Positions 16,344-24,770 of a stretch of 64,000 nucleotides of DNA are shown here, piece after piece (the first letter of the stretch is position 1; the number at the start of each line of letters is the position of its first letter). The notes under the pieces were generated by a model, which was given only the letters and a program-made list of their open reading frames with translations, made no database searches and had not been told where the DNA came from. The stretch spans positions 62,001 to 126,000 of the forward strand of contig NZ_CP025791.1 of assembly GCF_002886045.1 (NCBI RefSeq), in the 5' to 3' direction. Made by a program: the position numbers and the translations under genes. This stretch comes from Flavivirga eckloniae. GTDB lineage: Bacteria > Bacteroidota > Bacteroidia > Flavobacteriales > Flavobacteriaceae.

Positions 16344-17306
16344 ATGAGAAAATTGTTTTTTAAGAGTTGTTTGTATGTTGTTTTGATTTTGATAGCATTG
16401 GAAGTTATCGTGCGTGTGCTTCATTTGGCAAAGGACAATCCTTCTCGTTTTGTTGATAAGCATAAAGTTGAAAAATGGGTGCCAAACCAAGAAGGGTATT
16501 CTGTAACGGGTAACCGACGCCAAAACTTTTCTAAATTTTATATAAATAACTCTGGATATAATTCGTACAGGGAGTTTGTGCCTTCTAAAGAAAAAATAGA
16601 GATAGCTCTGGTGGGCGATTCTTTTATTGAAGGATTTCATCAGCACTACTATAATTCCATTGGTAAAAAAATTGAAAACAAGATAGAAGGCGTAGAGGTT
16701 TACGAATATGGATACGCGGGTTACGATTTTGCAGACCAACTACATTTAATTCATGCGTATAAAGATCAGTTCGATTTGATAGACCATGTGGTATTGGGCT
16801 TAAAATTTGAAAACGATTTAACCCGTCCTGAGTATCATGTTGTTGAGGAAAGGATGAACCTTGAATCGCCTATGATTAAAAACCTACGGAAGATAAAGCT
16901 GTTGGTTTATGCTCAAAATATAGGGATACTGGATCCGGTATGGAAATTGGCAGGGAAATTAGCTTCAATTGGCAGGAAAAAAACGCCGAAACTAAAGAAG
17001 GGGCCAACACAAGCAGAAATAGAAGCCGAACATTTAAAATGCATTAAAAATTTTGAGAGCCTGGTTGCTATTTATGGATACGATAAGGATCGGTTTGTAC
17101 TGCTTCTAGACTCCAGCACCACACCTCGGGTCTTTTTAGATTATTTGCGCACAAACAACTTTAATTATCTGGATTTTTATACTAGGCTAAAAAACTCTAA
17201 AGCGCCTACTACACTTATATACGACAGGCATTGGAACAATCATGGAAGGGATTTAATTAGCCAAATAATATCAGAACATATTGTAGGGCAAATGCACAAC
17301 AAATAG
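16344..17306 (+). CDS. Membrane-anchored SGNH-hydrolase-like partner of MBOAT copy 1
   Basis: 320 residues. An N-terminal anchor helix (about 5-27) places the domain in the periplasm. SGNH motifs: block I VGDSFIEG with Ser93, a block II-like GYAG, an Asn in FENDL, and the DxH block in YDRHWNNHG with Asp294 and His296. This is the AlgX/AlgJ/PatB type of arrangement, which completes acyl transfer onto a polysaccharide. The middle region (about 205-235) is lysine- and proline-rich. It starts five bases after the MBOAT stop. The acyl group is inferred to be acetyl but is not shown by the sequence. Confidence 0.8.
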   Translation: MRKLFFKSCLYVVLILIALEVIVRVLHLAKDNPSRFVDKHKVEKWVPNQEGYSVTGNRRQNFSKFYINNSGYNSYREFVPSKEKIEIALVGDSFIEGFHQHYYNSIGKKIENKIEGVEVYEYGYAGYDFADQLHLIHAYKDQFDLIDHVVLGLKFENDLTRPEYHVVEERMNLESPMIKNLRKIKLLVYAQNIGILDPVWKLAGKLASIGRKKTPKLKKGPTQAEIEAEHLKCIKNFESLVAIYGYDKDRFVLLLDSSTTPRVFLDYLRTNNFNYLDFYTRLKNSKAPTTLIYDRHWNNHGRDLISQIISEHIVGQMHNK

Positions 17307-17445
17307 GCATTATATATGATTTTTAGGTAGATTGTCTTAAAAATTATTTTTAAATAATGAATTGTAGTTTCTTAGCTCAAAATTAAAATAGCACCATGTA
17401 TTTTTTTATAATTTTACCCAACTTAAACAAAAATTATTAACCATA

Positions 17446-18411
17446 ATGAACATATTAATAACATCGGCAGGAAGAAGAGTATCCCTCGTACAAGCTTTTC
17501 AAAAAGAACTGAAAGAATTAGTGCCGGAAGGAATGGTTATGACAACGGATTTCAATACAAATCTATCAGCTGCATGCCAGGTTTCAGATAAGGCGTTTCA
17601 ACTTCCTTTAGTCGACGATAAAAACTATTTGAATAACCTCTTGGAGATCTGTATAAATAATAATGTAAAGATTGTAATACCAACTATAGATACGGAGTTG
17701 CTGGTTTTGGCAAAGAGTATCAATACTTTTTTAAAGCATGGTATTACACCTATTATATCGTCTGAAGAGTTTATAAATGTTTGTAGAGATAAACGCGAAA
17801 TGAGTACTTTTTTTAAAGAAAGAGGTATTAACGTTGCTAAAGAATACTCTAAATACGATTATAAATTGCCATTGTTTATTAAGCCTTATAATGGTAGTAG
17901 AAGTGTCGACACTTTTGTAATACGTAATCATGAAGAGTTAACAGAGTATCATTTTATCAATAAAGATTTAATGTTCTTGGAGTATCTGGATCATGATGTA
18001 TACGATGAGTACACTTGCGATTTGTATTATGATAAAAACCATAACCTTAAATCGGTTACGCCTAGAAAAAGAATAGAGGTTAGGGATGGCGAAGTAAATA
18101 AAGGTATTACAAAGCGAAATGCTTTGGTAGATTATATAAAGGAACATTTAAGCCATGTAGAAGGAGCAGTAGGGTGTTTAACAGCACAATTCTTTAAGCA
18201 TTCAAATGAAGATGAGTTTTACGGTATTGAGATTAACGCAAGGTTTGGCGGTGGATTTCCACTAACGTATTTGGCAGGTGCAAATTTTCCGAAGTGGCTT
18301 ATACAAGAGTATTTTTTAGGCGAAGAGATTGATTTTTATGGCGATTGGAAAGAAGATTTATTAATGTTGCGATACGACAATGAGATTTTAGTTCATGACT
18401 ATAAAGAGTAA
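17446..18411 (+). CDS. ATP-grasp ligase-like protein (carbamoyl-phosphate-synthase-like)
   Basis: 321 residues. The N-terminal ILITSAGRRVSLVQAF begins a pre-ATP-grasp Rossmann-like domain. The ATP-grasp core includes LPLFIKPYNGSRS (nucleotide-binding Lys and glycine-rich loop), and the metal-binding segment GIEINARFGGGFP. Such enzymes join a carboxylate to an amine or similar through an acyl-phosphate. The substrates are unknown. The gene overlaps the HAD gene by 17 bases, and a FemAB-type transferase follows, so all three probably act on one small molecule or glycan substituent. Confidence 0.85.
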   Translation: MNILITSAGRRVSLVQAFQKELKELVPEGMVMTTDFNTNLSAACQVSDKAFQLPLVDDKNYLNNLLEICINNNVKIVIPTIDTELLVLAKSINTFLKHGITPIISSEEFINVCRDKREMSTFFKERGINVAKEYSKYDYKLPLFIKPYNGSRSVDTFVIRNHEELTEYHFINKDLMFLEYLDHDVYDEYTCDLYYDKNHNLKSVTPRKRIEVRDGEVNKGITKRNALVDYIKEHLSHVEGAVGCLTAQFFKHSNEDEFYGIEINARFGGGFPLTYLAGANFPKWLIQEYFLGEEIDFYGDWKEDLLMLRYDNEILVHDYKE

Positions 18412-19075
18412 TAGTTTAATAATAGTTTTTGATTTAGATGACACGCTTTATAAAGAGATTGATTTTTTAAAATCTGCTTATAAAGAAATTGCCACTTTTT
18501 TGTCTACTAAAATAGACAAGTCTGAAGCGTCGATTTTATCTGAAATGATGGGCTATTATGTTGATAAAAAAAATGCTTTCAAGGAAGTTTTAGATAGGAA
18601 TAATATAGAAGAGATAACTGTAAATAGTTTACTGCAAATGTACAGAAATCATGTCCCAAATATTTTCTTAAAAGAAGAAGTGAAAGACTTGCTTCCCTTT
18701 TTAAAGAAAGAAGCTTATAAGATGGGTTTAATTACCGATGGCAGGAGTGTACAACAGCGAAGTAAATTAAAGGCTCTAGGGCTTTTGGAATATTTTGATG
18801 ATATTATTATTTCTGAAGAGTTCGGCTCGGAAAAACCTAACGAAAACAATTTCAAATACTTTACCGAAAAGTATGGAGAAGCTTATAGCTACTTGTATAT
18901 AGGGGATAACACAAAAAAAGATTTTGTAGCTCCCAATAAATTGAATTGGCAAAGCATTTGTTTGCTAGACGACGGAAACAATATTCATAAACAGTCTTTT
19001 GAACTGGGAAAAGAAAAATGGCCTACTTACAGGATTAAGGATTTAATAGAGATTAAGGAAATTATTAAGAATTAA
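18395..19075 (+). CDS. HAD-superfamily phosphatase
   Basis: 226 residues. The four HAD motifs are in order: I VFDLDDTLY (nucleophile Asp13 region), II LITDGR, III SEKPN, IV YIGDNTKKDF. The cap is the small helical type seen in subfamily I. It removes phosphate from a small substrate. It overlaps the ATP-grasp gene by 17 bases and precedes the FemAB-type gene by eight, so the three form a tight operon. A phosphate produced or used by the ATP-grasp reaction is the natural guess for its substrate. Confidence 0.9.
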   Translation: MTIKSNSLIIVFDLDDTLYKEIDFLKSAYKEIATFLSTKIDKSEASILSEMMGYYVDKKNAFKEVLDRNNIEEITVNSLLQMYRNHVPNIFLKEEVKDLLPFLKKEAYKMGLITDGRSVQQRSKLKALGLLEYFDDIIISEEFGSEKPNENNFKYFTEKYGEAYSYLYIGDNTKKDFVAPNKLNWQSICLLDDGNNIHKQSFELGKEKWPTYRIKDLIEIKEIIKN

Positions 19076-19083
19076 GAATTAAT

Positions 19084-20181
19084 ATGGAATTAGTTATAAA
19101 TAAAATACTAAATGAAGAGGATTTTGAATTGTATTTAAAGACGGTTGAGTCTTTCGATATAATTAATCCGTTTTATAAGTTACTAGCCTCAAATATTGAA
19201 GAACTACTTAATGATAAATTAAGGTATTTTACTTTAAAAAATGATGATGGTGAGGTTTTGGTATTGATGCCTTTTATATTAAGAAAAGTTCCGTATTTAG
19301 AAGATGGTCAGGTGTATTACGATGTTATTTCTCCTTATGGTTACAGTGGCCCTTTGTTTAATCAAGACATGTCCAGAGGGCATCTTATAACCTTTTGGAA
19401 ACTTGTTGACGAGTGGTATAAAGCAAACAATATTATATCTGAATTTGTTAGGTTTAGCCTTAACCATAATTTTCAGTTTTATTCTGGAGTATTAATTCCA
19501 ACGCTATCAAATGTAAGAGGGGCGATATTGGATGAAGAAACACAGTGGTCGAATTTAAAACAAAAGGTTAGAACGAATTATAGAAAAGGGGCATCGAATG
19601 AGTTAAGGGCAGATATTGTAGATGGTGTAAAACCTGAAGATGTTGAAAGGTTTTATAGAATTTATATCAGTACCATGAAACGCGTAAATGCAGATACTGA
19701 TTACTTTTATTCGTTAGACTATTTTAAAAATATAGCCCGTTTAAGTAAGGGGAAAATTTTAATCACATTTATATACAAAGACGATACGCCTATTTCCACA
19801 GAACTAATATTAATTTCAGGAAATACGCTTTATTCGTATTTGGGTGGTACGTTAATGGATTTCTTCAACCTAAGACCAAATGATTTCTTGAAAGTAGAAG
19901 TTATGAAATGGGCGCGAAAACGAAACTTCAAGTATTATAACCTTGGAGGGGGTAGAGTGGATTTTGATAGCTTATATAGTTATAAGAAGTCGTTTTTCCC
20001 AAATGATGAAGATGTTATTTTTTATACAGGTAGAAAGATTATCGATAAAGAGGTTTACGACAAGCTTGATAAAATTATGAATGCTGAAGTTTACCTCGAA
20101 AAAGAAGAGGTAATGGAAGAGGAGAACGATAGCAAAATAAGTTTCTTTCCAGCTTATAGAAGAAATGCGTTTAATAGGTAG
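19084..20181 (+). CDS. FemAB/GNAT-type transferase (Acetyltransf_6-like)
   Basis: 365 residues, the size of a double-GNAT FemAB fold. Recognisable pieces are KVRTNYRKGASNELRADI in the middle, then 'ELILISGNTLYSYLGGTL' and the C-terminal KYYNLGGGRVDFDSLYSYKKSFFP, corresponding to the 'YNLGGG…LYxxK' motif of FemAB/BioF2-like proteins. FemAB proteins add amino acids from aminoacyl-tRNA to a nucleotide- or lipid-linked acceptor. The sequence is clearly different from the eight minus-strand paralogues beyond the terminator. Probable role: transfer of an aminoacyl or acyl group to a glycan component. Confidence 0.8.
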   Translation: MELVINKILNEEDFELYLKTVESFDIINPFYKLLASNIEELLNDKLRYFTLKNDDGEVLVLMPFILRKVPYLEDGQVYYDVISPYGYSGPLFNQDMSRGHLITFWKLVDEWYKANNIISEFVRFSLNHNFQFYSGVLIPTLSNVRGAILDEETQWSNLKQKVRTNYRKGASNELRADIVDGVKPEDVERFYRIYISTMKRVNADTDYFYSLDYFKNIARLSKGKILITFIYKDDTPISTELILISGNTLYSYLGGTLMDFFNLRPNDFLKVEVMKWARKRNFKYYNLGGGRVDFDSLYSYKKSFFPNDEDVIFYTGRKIIDKEVYDKLDKIMNAEVYLEKEEVMEEENDSKISFFPAYRRNAFNR

Positions 20182-20205
20182 CAGTAATAAGAAACGTGGA
20201 ATAAA

Positions 20206-20236
20206 AATAAAGGCGGGTTTTAAACCCGCCTTTATT
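20206..20236. terminator. Bidirectional terminator between the two halves of the island
   Basis: Fifteen-base arms AATAAAGGCGGGTTT and AAACCCGCCTTTATT form an almost complete palindrome between convergent genes. Confidence 0.9.
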
Positions 20237-20329
20237 CGTTTTATGTGAAATTTAAATTTGTGATTGTGTTCAGGAAAATGCTAAAAGCGCACAGTAAATA
20301 GTTTAGCGTTAATTGCTTGTGGCTGTTGT

Positions 20330-21565
20330 TTAAGGTGATAACTTGAACTTAATATTTGTTTTTTTGCCTTTCATGCAATAGGTGTCTTCAAGTCCTTTTA
20401 CTAAATACACATTTACATCGCTAATAGCTTCTGGAGCGTTGAATATAAGGTCGTAAACGATTTTCTTTAAAAAAGCATATTCATCTGTATTGTAATCTAT
20501 AAGTTGTAAATCGTTTTCGGGTATTTCGTTATCGTCTTTAATGACTTGAAAATTTTTGGTATTCGTGTTTTTGTTTCCTTTTAATAAAAAGATCAATTTA
20601 TGAAATCGCGTATGTAGATCTTTTTCTCGAAGTGTTTGTTTTAAAGAGAAATAACCGGCTAAAGAACTGGCAATTAATTTTGCAATAACAGAGGACGAAT
20701 CGTATAATATATGATAATCGAAATTGTAAATTTTGTTGCCCCATCGTTTTTTATAGTCAAAATCTCCTTTTGAGAAATCAAATATTCGAATGTTGTTTTC
20801 TATACACCATTCCAGATGTTTCATAATATCGATAAACCCTATGTTGAATTTGGTATAGTCGATATCGAAAACTGTTAGTGCTCCAAAATCAATATCGTCG
20901 GCTATATAATTAATCGATACAGCAATAGGGGTGTTGTTGTCGAAAATAACAAATAAAGAGGCTTTTTTAGATAGAATCATGGGGTAGCAAACCTCCCTTA
21001 GGTAGCTCCATTTTTTTTCAGCTAAATAATGATTGTTGATTCGTTTTTCGGTATACCGTTTTTTTAACAATTTGTTGAAGTAGTCGAAAGCAACATCGTA
21101 TTGTTCTTTGGTCATGTTATCGCCATAGTACATTTTATAGTCTATGTTAAAGGATTCTTCGAGTCTCCTTTTGTACATTCTGAATTTACGTCTGCTTTTG
21201 GCTGTGAAATTATCGGCTAGATAATCATCTAAATTTGTATAATTGTCCAGATTGGCTAAATAGCCTTTGTATTGTTTTACGGATTTTAATTTTAATGATC
21301 CTGTTTCTGGATTGGATTGGTTTATGTATTCTGGTATATCGTAAATGAAGAAAACTTTATTCTTATAATCAGATTCGTTCATCTGCAGTTTATAAGATAA
21401 CCCGTTGGTTAAATTTTTCCCCATATTCGTGTACATAGGTAGGTATTTGTTTTTAACGAACGATAGGTCTTTTATAAATTTAAACCGTATCTCTGGTTTG
21501 GATTTGTTAAAATGCTTCGACCAAACCGAGGTGAATTCTTTGGATATGAATGGATTATTCTTCAT
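20330..21565 (-). CDS. FemAB/GNAT-like paralogue 1 (with C-terminal module)
   Basis: 411 residues. The paralogue family signature is IFDFSKGDFDYKKRW at 261-275, preceded by ILSKKASLFVIFD at about 198-209, DIDYTKFNIGFIDIMKHLEW, and followed by YHILYDS. This resembles the 'fDFxxGdxxYKxrW' motif of the Acetyltransf_6/FemAB group. A separate C-terminal module at about 350-411 (…DEYAFLKKIVYDLIF … YCMKGKKTNIKFKL) is shared with four of the other paralogues. Long stretches are identical with paralogue 2, so this is a recent duplicate. It follows paralogue 2 after a 196-base gap with an inverted repeat. The acceptor is unknown; transfer of an amino acid or acyl group is inferred. Confidence 0.82.
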   Translation of the reverse strand: MKNNPFISKEFTSVWSKHFNKSKPEIRFKFIKDLSFVKNKYLPMYTNMGKNLTNGLSYKLQMNESDYKNKVFFIYDIPEYINQSNPETGSLKLKSVKQYKGYLANLDNYTNLDDYLADNFTAKSRRKFRMYKRRLEESFNIDYKMYYGDNMTKEQYDVAFDYFNKLLKKRYTEKRINNHYLAEKKWSYLREVCYPMILSKKASLFVIFDNNTPIAVSINYIADDIDFGALTVFDIDYTKFNIGFIDIMKHLEWCIENNIRIFDFSKGDFDYKKRWGNKIYNFDYHILYDSSSVIAKLIASSLAGYFSLKQTLREKDLHTRFHKLIFLLKGNKNTNTKNFQVIKDDNEIPENDLQLIDYNTDEYAFLKKIVYDLIFNAPEAISDVNVYLVKGLEDTYCMKGKKTNIKFKLSP

Positions 21566-21600
21566 TTTTGATTGTTAGAGTGTTCATTCATTTATTTTTT

Positions 21601-21630
21601 ACTAGTATTTAATCATTCATAAATACTAGT
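21601..21630. repeat. Perfect inverted repeat between paralogues 2 and 1
   Basis: Eleven-base arms ACTAGTATTTA and TAAATACTAGT with an eight-base loop, 36 bases upstream of the paralogue 1 start. No T-run follows on the coding strand, so it is not a standard terminator. It may be an operator, RNA-stability hairpin or processing site. Confidence 0.6.
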
Positions 21631-21761
21631 CGTACTATATTCTATGTCCTCACATCTTTCAGCTTTAAAGTTTTCAATTTCAATATTTTTGAACGTTTTA
21701 CTTTGTTAAAGTTATTAATATTAATCTCACTAATAACAGATATGTCACCATATCTTGCTGG

Positions 21762-22811
21762 TTATTGTTTTGGAGGAATAAGTTTAATGCTTTTGATTTT
21801 GTTCTTGCTTTTATTCTTTTTTCCTTTTAAATTAAATAGAACGCGATGAAAAACTTCGTGAATGTTTTTATCTCTTAAATATTGCTTTAATTTGAAATAT
21901 ATAGACAGAAATGATGCGATAGAACTTGATATTACAGAATTGGAATCATATAGGATATGATAGTCAAAACTATAGGCTTTATTGCTCCATCTTTTTTTAT
22001 ATTCGAAATCTCCTTTTGAAAAATCGAAGGTTTGAAAATTATTTTCAATACACCATTCTAGGTGTTTCATAATATCAATAAATCCTAGGTTGAATTTTGA
22101 ATAGTCTGTATTAAAAACTGTTAATGCACCAAAAACAATATTGCTAGCCATATAATTAACAGATATGTTAATAGGAGTGTCTTCGTCAAAAATCACAAAT
22201 AAAGAGGCTTTTTTAGACAAAATCATGGGGTAGCAGAGCTCTTTTAAATAGTTCCATTTTTTTTTGGTTAAAAAATGATTGTTAATTTGTTTTTCGGTAT
22301 ACCTTTTTTTAAATAGTCTATTAAAATTATCAAATATAAAATCGTATTGCTCTTTGGTAATGTTGTTACCATAATACATTTTATAGTTTATGTTAAAGCC
22401 TTCTTCTAATTTTTTAATATACTTTTTAAAGGCTTTTCTGCTTCTCGAGCTAAAGTTGTCGGCAATGTAATTCTGTAAATCTGAGTAATTCTCAAGATTA
22501 GCTAAATACCCTTTGTATTGCTTTACAGATTTTAATTTTAAAGAACCTGTTTCCAGGTTAGATTGGTTTATATATTCAGGTATATCGTAAATGAAGAAAA
22601 CTTTGTTTTTATAGTCGTTTTCATTTTCATTAAGCCTGTATGACAATCCGTTGGTTAAATTTTTGCCTGTATTTACATAAAGGGGTAAATACTTGTTTTT
22701 GACAAACGATATGCCTTCGGCAAATTTAAAGCTTATAGGCAGTTTAGAATGATTAAAATGTTTAGACCAAATTGAAGTAAACTCCTTTGATGTAAATGGG
22801 TTGGTTTTCAT
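21762..22811 (-). CDS. FemAB/GNAT-like paralogue 2 (no C-terminal module)
   Basis: 349 residues. The family signature is TFDFSKGDFEYKKRW at about 261-275, with ILSKKASLFVIFDED and YSKFNLGFIDIMKHLEW before it. It ends in a lysine-rich tail (KGKKNKSKNKIKS) where paralogue 1 has the extra module. N-terminal halves of paralogues 1 and 2 share long identical runs such as KNKVFFIYDIPEYINQSN, so they arose by recent duplication, with gain or loss of the module. It lies 28 bases after the PLP-like gene and is probably the last gene of that transcript before the gap. Confidence 0.82.
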   Translation of the reverse strand: MKTNPFTSKEFTSIWSKHFNHSKLPISFKFAEGISFVKNKYLPLYVNTGKNLTNGLSYRLNENENDYKNKVFFIYDIPEYINQSNLETGSLKLKSVKQYKGYLANLENYSDLQNYIADNFSSRSRKAFKKYIKKLEEGFNINYKMYYGNNITKEQYDFIFDNFNRLFKKRYTEKQINNHFLTKKKWNYLKELCYPMILSKKASLFVIFDEDTPINISVNYMASNIVFGALTVFNTDYSKFNLGFIDIMKHLEWCIENNFQTFDFSKGDFEYKKRWSNKAYSFDYHILYDSNSVISSSIASFLSIYFKLKQYLRDKNIHEVFHRVLFNLKGKKNKSKNKIKSIKLIPPKQ

Positions 22812-22839
22812 TTGCGTATTTTGATTGATGTTCGGATGA

Positions 22840-23916
22840 TTAAATATTGTTTAACCACTTATTAATAGTTTCTATAATATATTCCATGTCTTCGGTAGTA
22901 TACCTGAAATCTATATGTAGGTTTAAAAAATATCGCCATTCGTAATCTATTTTGTTATCTGGCCATAATGATGATGGGTAAACGCCATTTGAAACTAAAA
23001 AGGATTTTAATGAATTGAATTCTTTTTCATCCTTAAATAGTAAAAGAAGACCAAAAGCTGTATGGTCGGGTCTTTTAACTACTTTAAAATATGGCGTATC
23101 TTGAATTTCTGAATATAAAACATCCAGATTGTTATTTTTTAATTGTTTTGTGTCTAGGTTGATAAATGATCTTATAAAATCTTCATGATCATCTAGGAGT
23201 TCGGCAAAATCTGAATTGATATTAAGAGCTTCCTCAACGTCGTAAAATAGGGGTAAGTAAGTTGATGTTTCTATGGTTTCGTCGCCATCTACATACTTGG
23301 ACTTGAGTTTCATGGCTTGTACCATTAAATCCCATGCTTCATAAAGATCATTATTGTTTTTTTTAGAATGAATTATATCATTTGTGCTTGAATTTGGCTG
23401 CCAATACATACCGCCTAAGGGAATGGGTAGTGATTTTCTCAATGATACAAAACAATAATCTGCTTCACTGTTCAAACAAGCTTTGCTTAGCCAGCCATGC
23501 GAATGATCTTCTATAACTAGAGGAGCACCTGTTGCTGTGCTTTTTTTAGGCATTGTACTTAAGCCCCAATAGTTATTAATTAATACAACATCATTGCTGT
23601 CTGCGAAATTTGAAATATTAATCTCTGCTGGAAACTCAAATGGGTTTACGTCGTATGTGTGAATAACGGGGTGGAACTTTTTTATCCAGTGTAACGTATG
23701 CTGGCAATAATAATTTGGAAACCAAATTTTTGAAACCTGTTTCGAGCTTGTAACTTCGTTTAAAATATGCAAAAGCGCATGTCTGCCCGTGTAGCATATT
23801 TTGTAATTAAAATTTAAGTCGATTGTGGAATCTTTTAGTAATTCCTGATCATTTTCAAAATGAAAATAAGAACCAATACCTTCTTTTCGCATTTTAACCA
23901 AATTATTCATTATCAC
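22840..23916 (-). CDS. DegT-fold PLP-dependent aminotransferase-like protein
   Basis: 358 residues. PLP-binding hallmarks of the DegT/AHBA type are visible though divergent: IEDHSHGW with Asp137 (pairs with the pyridine N), and SLRKSLPIPLGG with probable internal-aldimine Lys161. The N-terminal 'YTGRHALLHIL' corresponds to the cofactor-phosphate-binding turn. Classic DegT proteins aminate nucleotide-linked keto sugars. This one sits with an adenylating enzyme and a carrier protein and may instead act on an amino acid or acyl-carrier substrate. The alternative start at 23910 would remove two residues. It overlaps the sugar-transferase 3' end by 14 bases. Confidence 0.75.
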   Translation of the reverse strand: MIMNNLVKMRKEGIGSYFHFENDQELLKDSTIDLNFNYKICYTGRHALLHILNEVTSSKQVSKIWFPNYYCQHTLHWIKKFHPVIHTYDVNPFEFPAEINISNFADSNDVVLINNYWGLSTMPKKSTATGAPLVIEDHSHGWLSKACLNSEADYCFVSLRKSLPIPLGGMYWQPNSSTNDIIHSKKNNNDLYEAWDLMVQAMKLKSKYVDGDETIETSTYLPLFYDVEEALNINSDFAELLDDHEDFIRSFINLDTKQLKNNNLDVLYSEIQDTPYFKVVKRPDHTAFGLLLLFKDEKEFNSLKSFLVSNGVYPSSLWPDNKIDYEWRYFLNLHIDFRYTTEDMEYIIETINKWLNNI

Positions 23917-24514
23917 CTCCGCTGAAGGTTGTCATGTTTAAACTTTCAGAATTGTTAACGCCTTCTTTTATAATTACTTTCTTTATTGTTAAAAGTAAGA
24001 TTTTTATGTCTAACATGAAAGATAAGTTATCTACATACCAAACATCGTATTCAAATTTCTTAACCCAAAGAATGGTGTTTCTGCCATTTACCTGAGCCCA
24101 ACCGGTAATTCCGGGTTTAACTTCGTGGCGTCTTTTTTGGGTTTCGTTATACAAGGGCAGGTATTCTACAAGAAGTGGTCTTGGGCCAATTAAGCTCATA
24201 TCTCCCTTAAGTACGTTTATTAATTGCAATAATTCATCCAGCGAATACTTTCTAATAAATGCACCTACTTTTGTAACGCGTTGATCGAAAGGTAAAAATT
24301 CGCCATTCTCATCTTTTTTGTCGTTCATTGTTTTGAACTTAATGAGATTGAATACTTTATCGTTTTTACCAGGACGTGGATGAATAAAAAATGGTGTACC
24401 CTTATTGGCAAAGAATAAAAAGATGATCGTAAAAATAATTATGGGCGATAATAGGATAAGTCCTATTAAAGCAGCAAAAAAATCAATTAAACGTTTAAGT
24501 ATATGCTTGTACAT
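23903..24514 (-). CDS. pglC: Initiating phospho-sugar transferase (PglC-type)
   Basis: 203 residues from the ATG at 24514; a longer frame starting at 24571 overlaps the ACP gene and is less likely, because MYKHILKRLIDFF is the family's N-terminus. One membrane segment (about 13-35) is followed by the small monotopic PGT domain: HPRPGKND, FKTMND, RKYSLDELLQLINVLKGDMSLIGPRP (here only as LDELLQLINVLKGDMSLIGP), and VKPGITGWAQVNGRN. It transfers a phospho-sugar from a UDP-sugar to undecaprenyl phosphate, starting the glycan. PglC prefers UDP-diNAc-bacillosamine-type donors, consistent with PglE/PglF homologues at 53783-56852. Its stop overlaps the PLP-like gene. Confidence 0.9.
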   Translation of the reverse strand: MYKHILKRLIDFFAALIGLILLSPIIIFTIIFLFFANKGTPFFIHPRPGKNDKVFNLIKFKTMNDKKDENGEFLPFDQRVTKVGAFIRKYSLDELLQLINVLKGDMSLIGPRPLLVEYLPLYNETQKRRHEVKPGITGWAQVNGRNTILWVKKFEYDVWYVDNLSFMLDIKILLLTIKKVIIKEGVNNSESLNMTTFSGGDNE

Positions 24515-24518
24515 TTTT

Positions 24519-24770
24519 TTAATTGGTGTTTGATGTTTCGGTTTCAATGGCTTTAAGTAAATCCCCAACATTGTCCATGTTCATTAAGTCCATGAGTTTA
24601 AACTTTATTCCGAACATGTTTTCAATTTCTGTAATGATTAGCATGTGGGTTACAGATTCCCAGCCATCTACATCGTGAGCGGTGGTTTCATCTTTAAGCT
24701 CAAAATTATTGTGTTCTAATATTTTTGTAAAAGCTTCGTTTACTTTGCTTAAAATGTCTTCTCTAGTCAT
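24519..24770 (-). CDS. Acyl/peptidyl carrier protein
   Basis: 83 residues. The 4'-phosphopantetheine attachment motif is DVDGWESVTHM with modified Ser39, followed by the usual 'IITEIENMFGIKF' helix. Such stand-alone carriers hold an activated amino acid or acyl group as a thioester. It overlaps the adenylating-enzyme gene by four bases (ATGA type), a strong sign that the two work together, as DltC with DltA or a free PCP with its A domain. No ACP synthase is visible nearby, so a host phosphopantetheinyl transferase must load it. Confidence 0.93.
   Translation of the reverse strand: MTREDILSKVNEAFTKILEHNNFELKDETTAHDVDGWESVTHMLIITEIENMFGIKFKLMDLMNMDNVGDLLKAIETETSNTN

Noticed and set aside
21601-21630. 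Invertible promoter (phase-variation switch) as known in Bacteroides capsule loci
   Set aside because: The inverted repeats are only eight bases apart, leaving no room for a promoter between them, and no invertase gene is present in the window.
23903-24571. Longer start of the sugar transferase at 24571
   Set aside because: It would overlap the carrier-protein gene by 53 bases, whereas the ATG at 24514 gives the family-typical N-terminus just after the carrier-protein stop.
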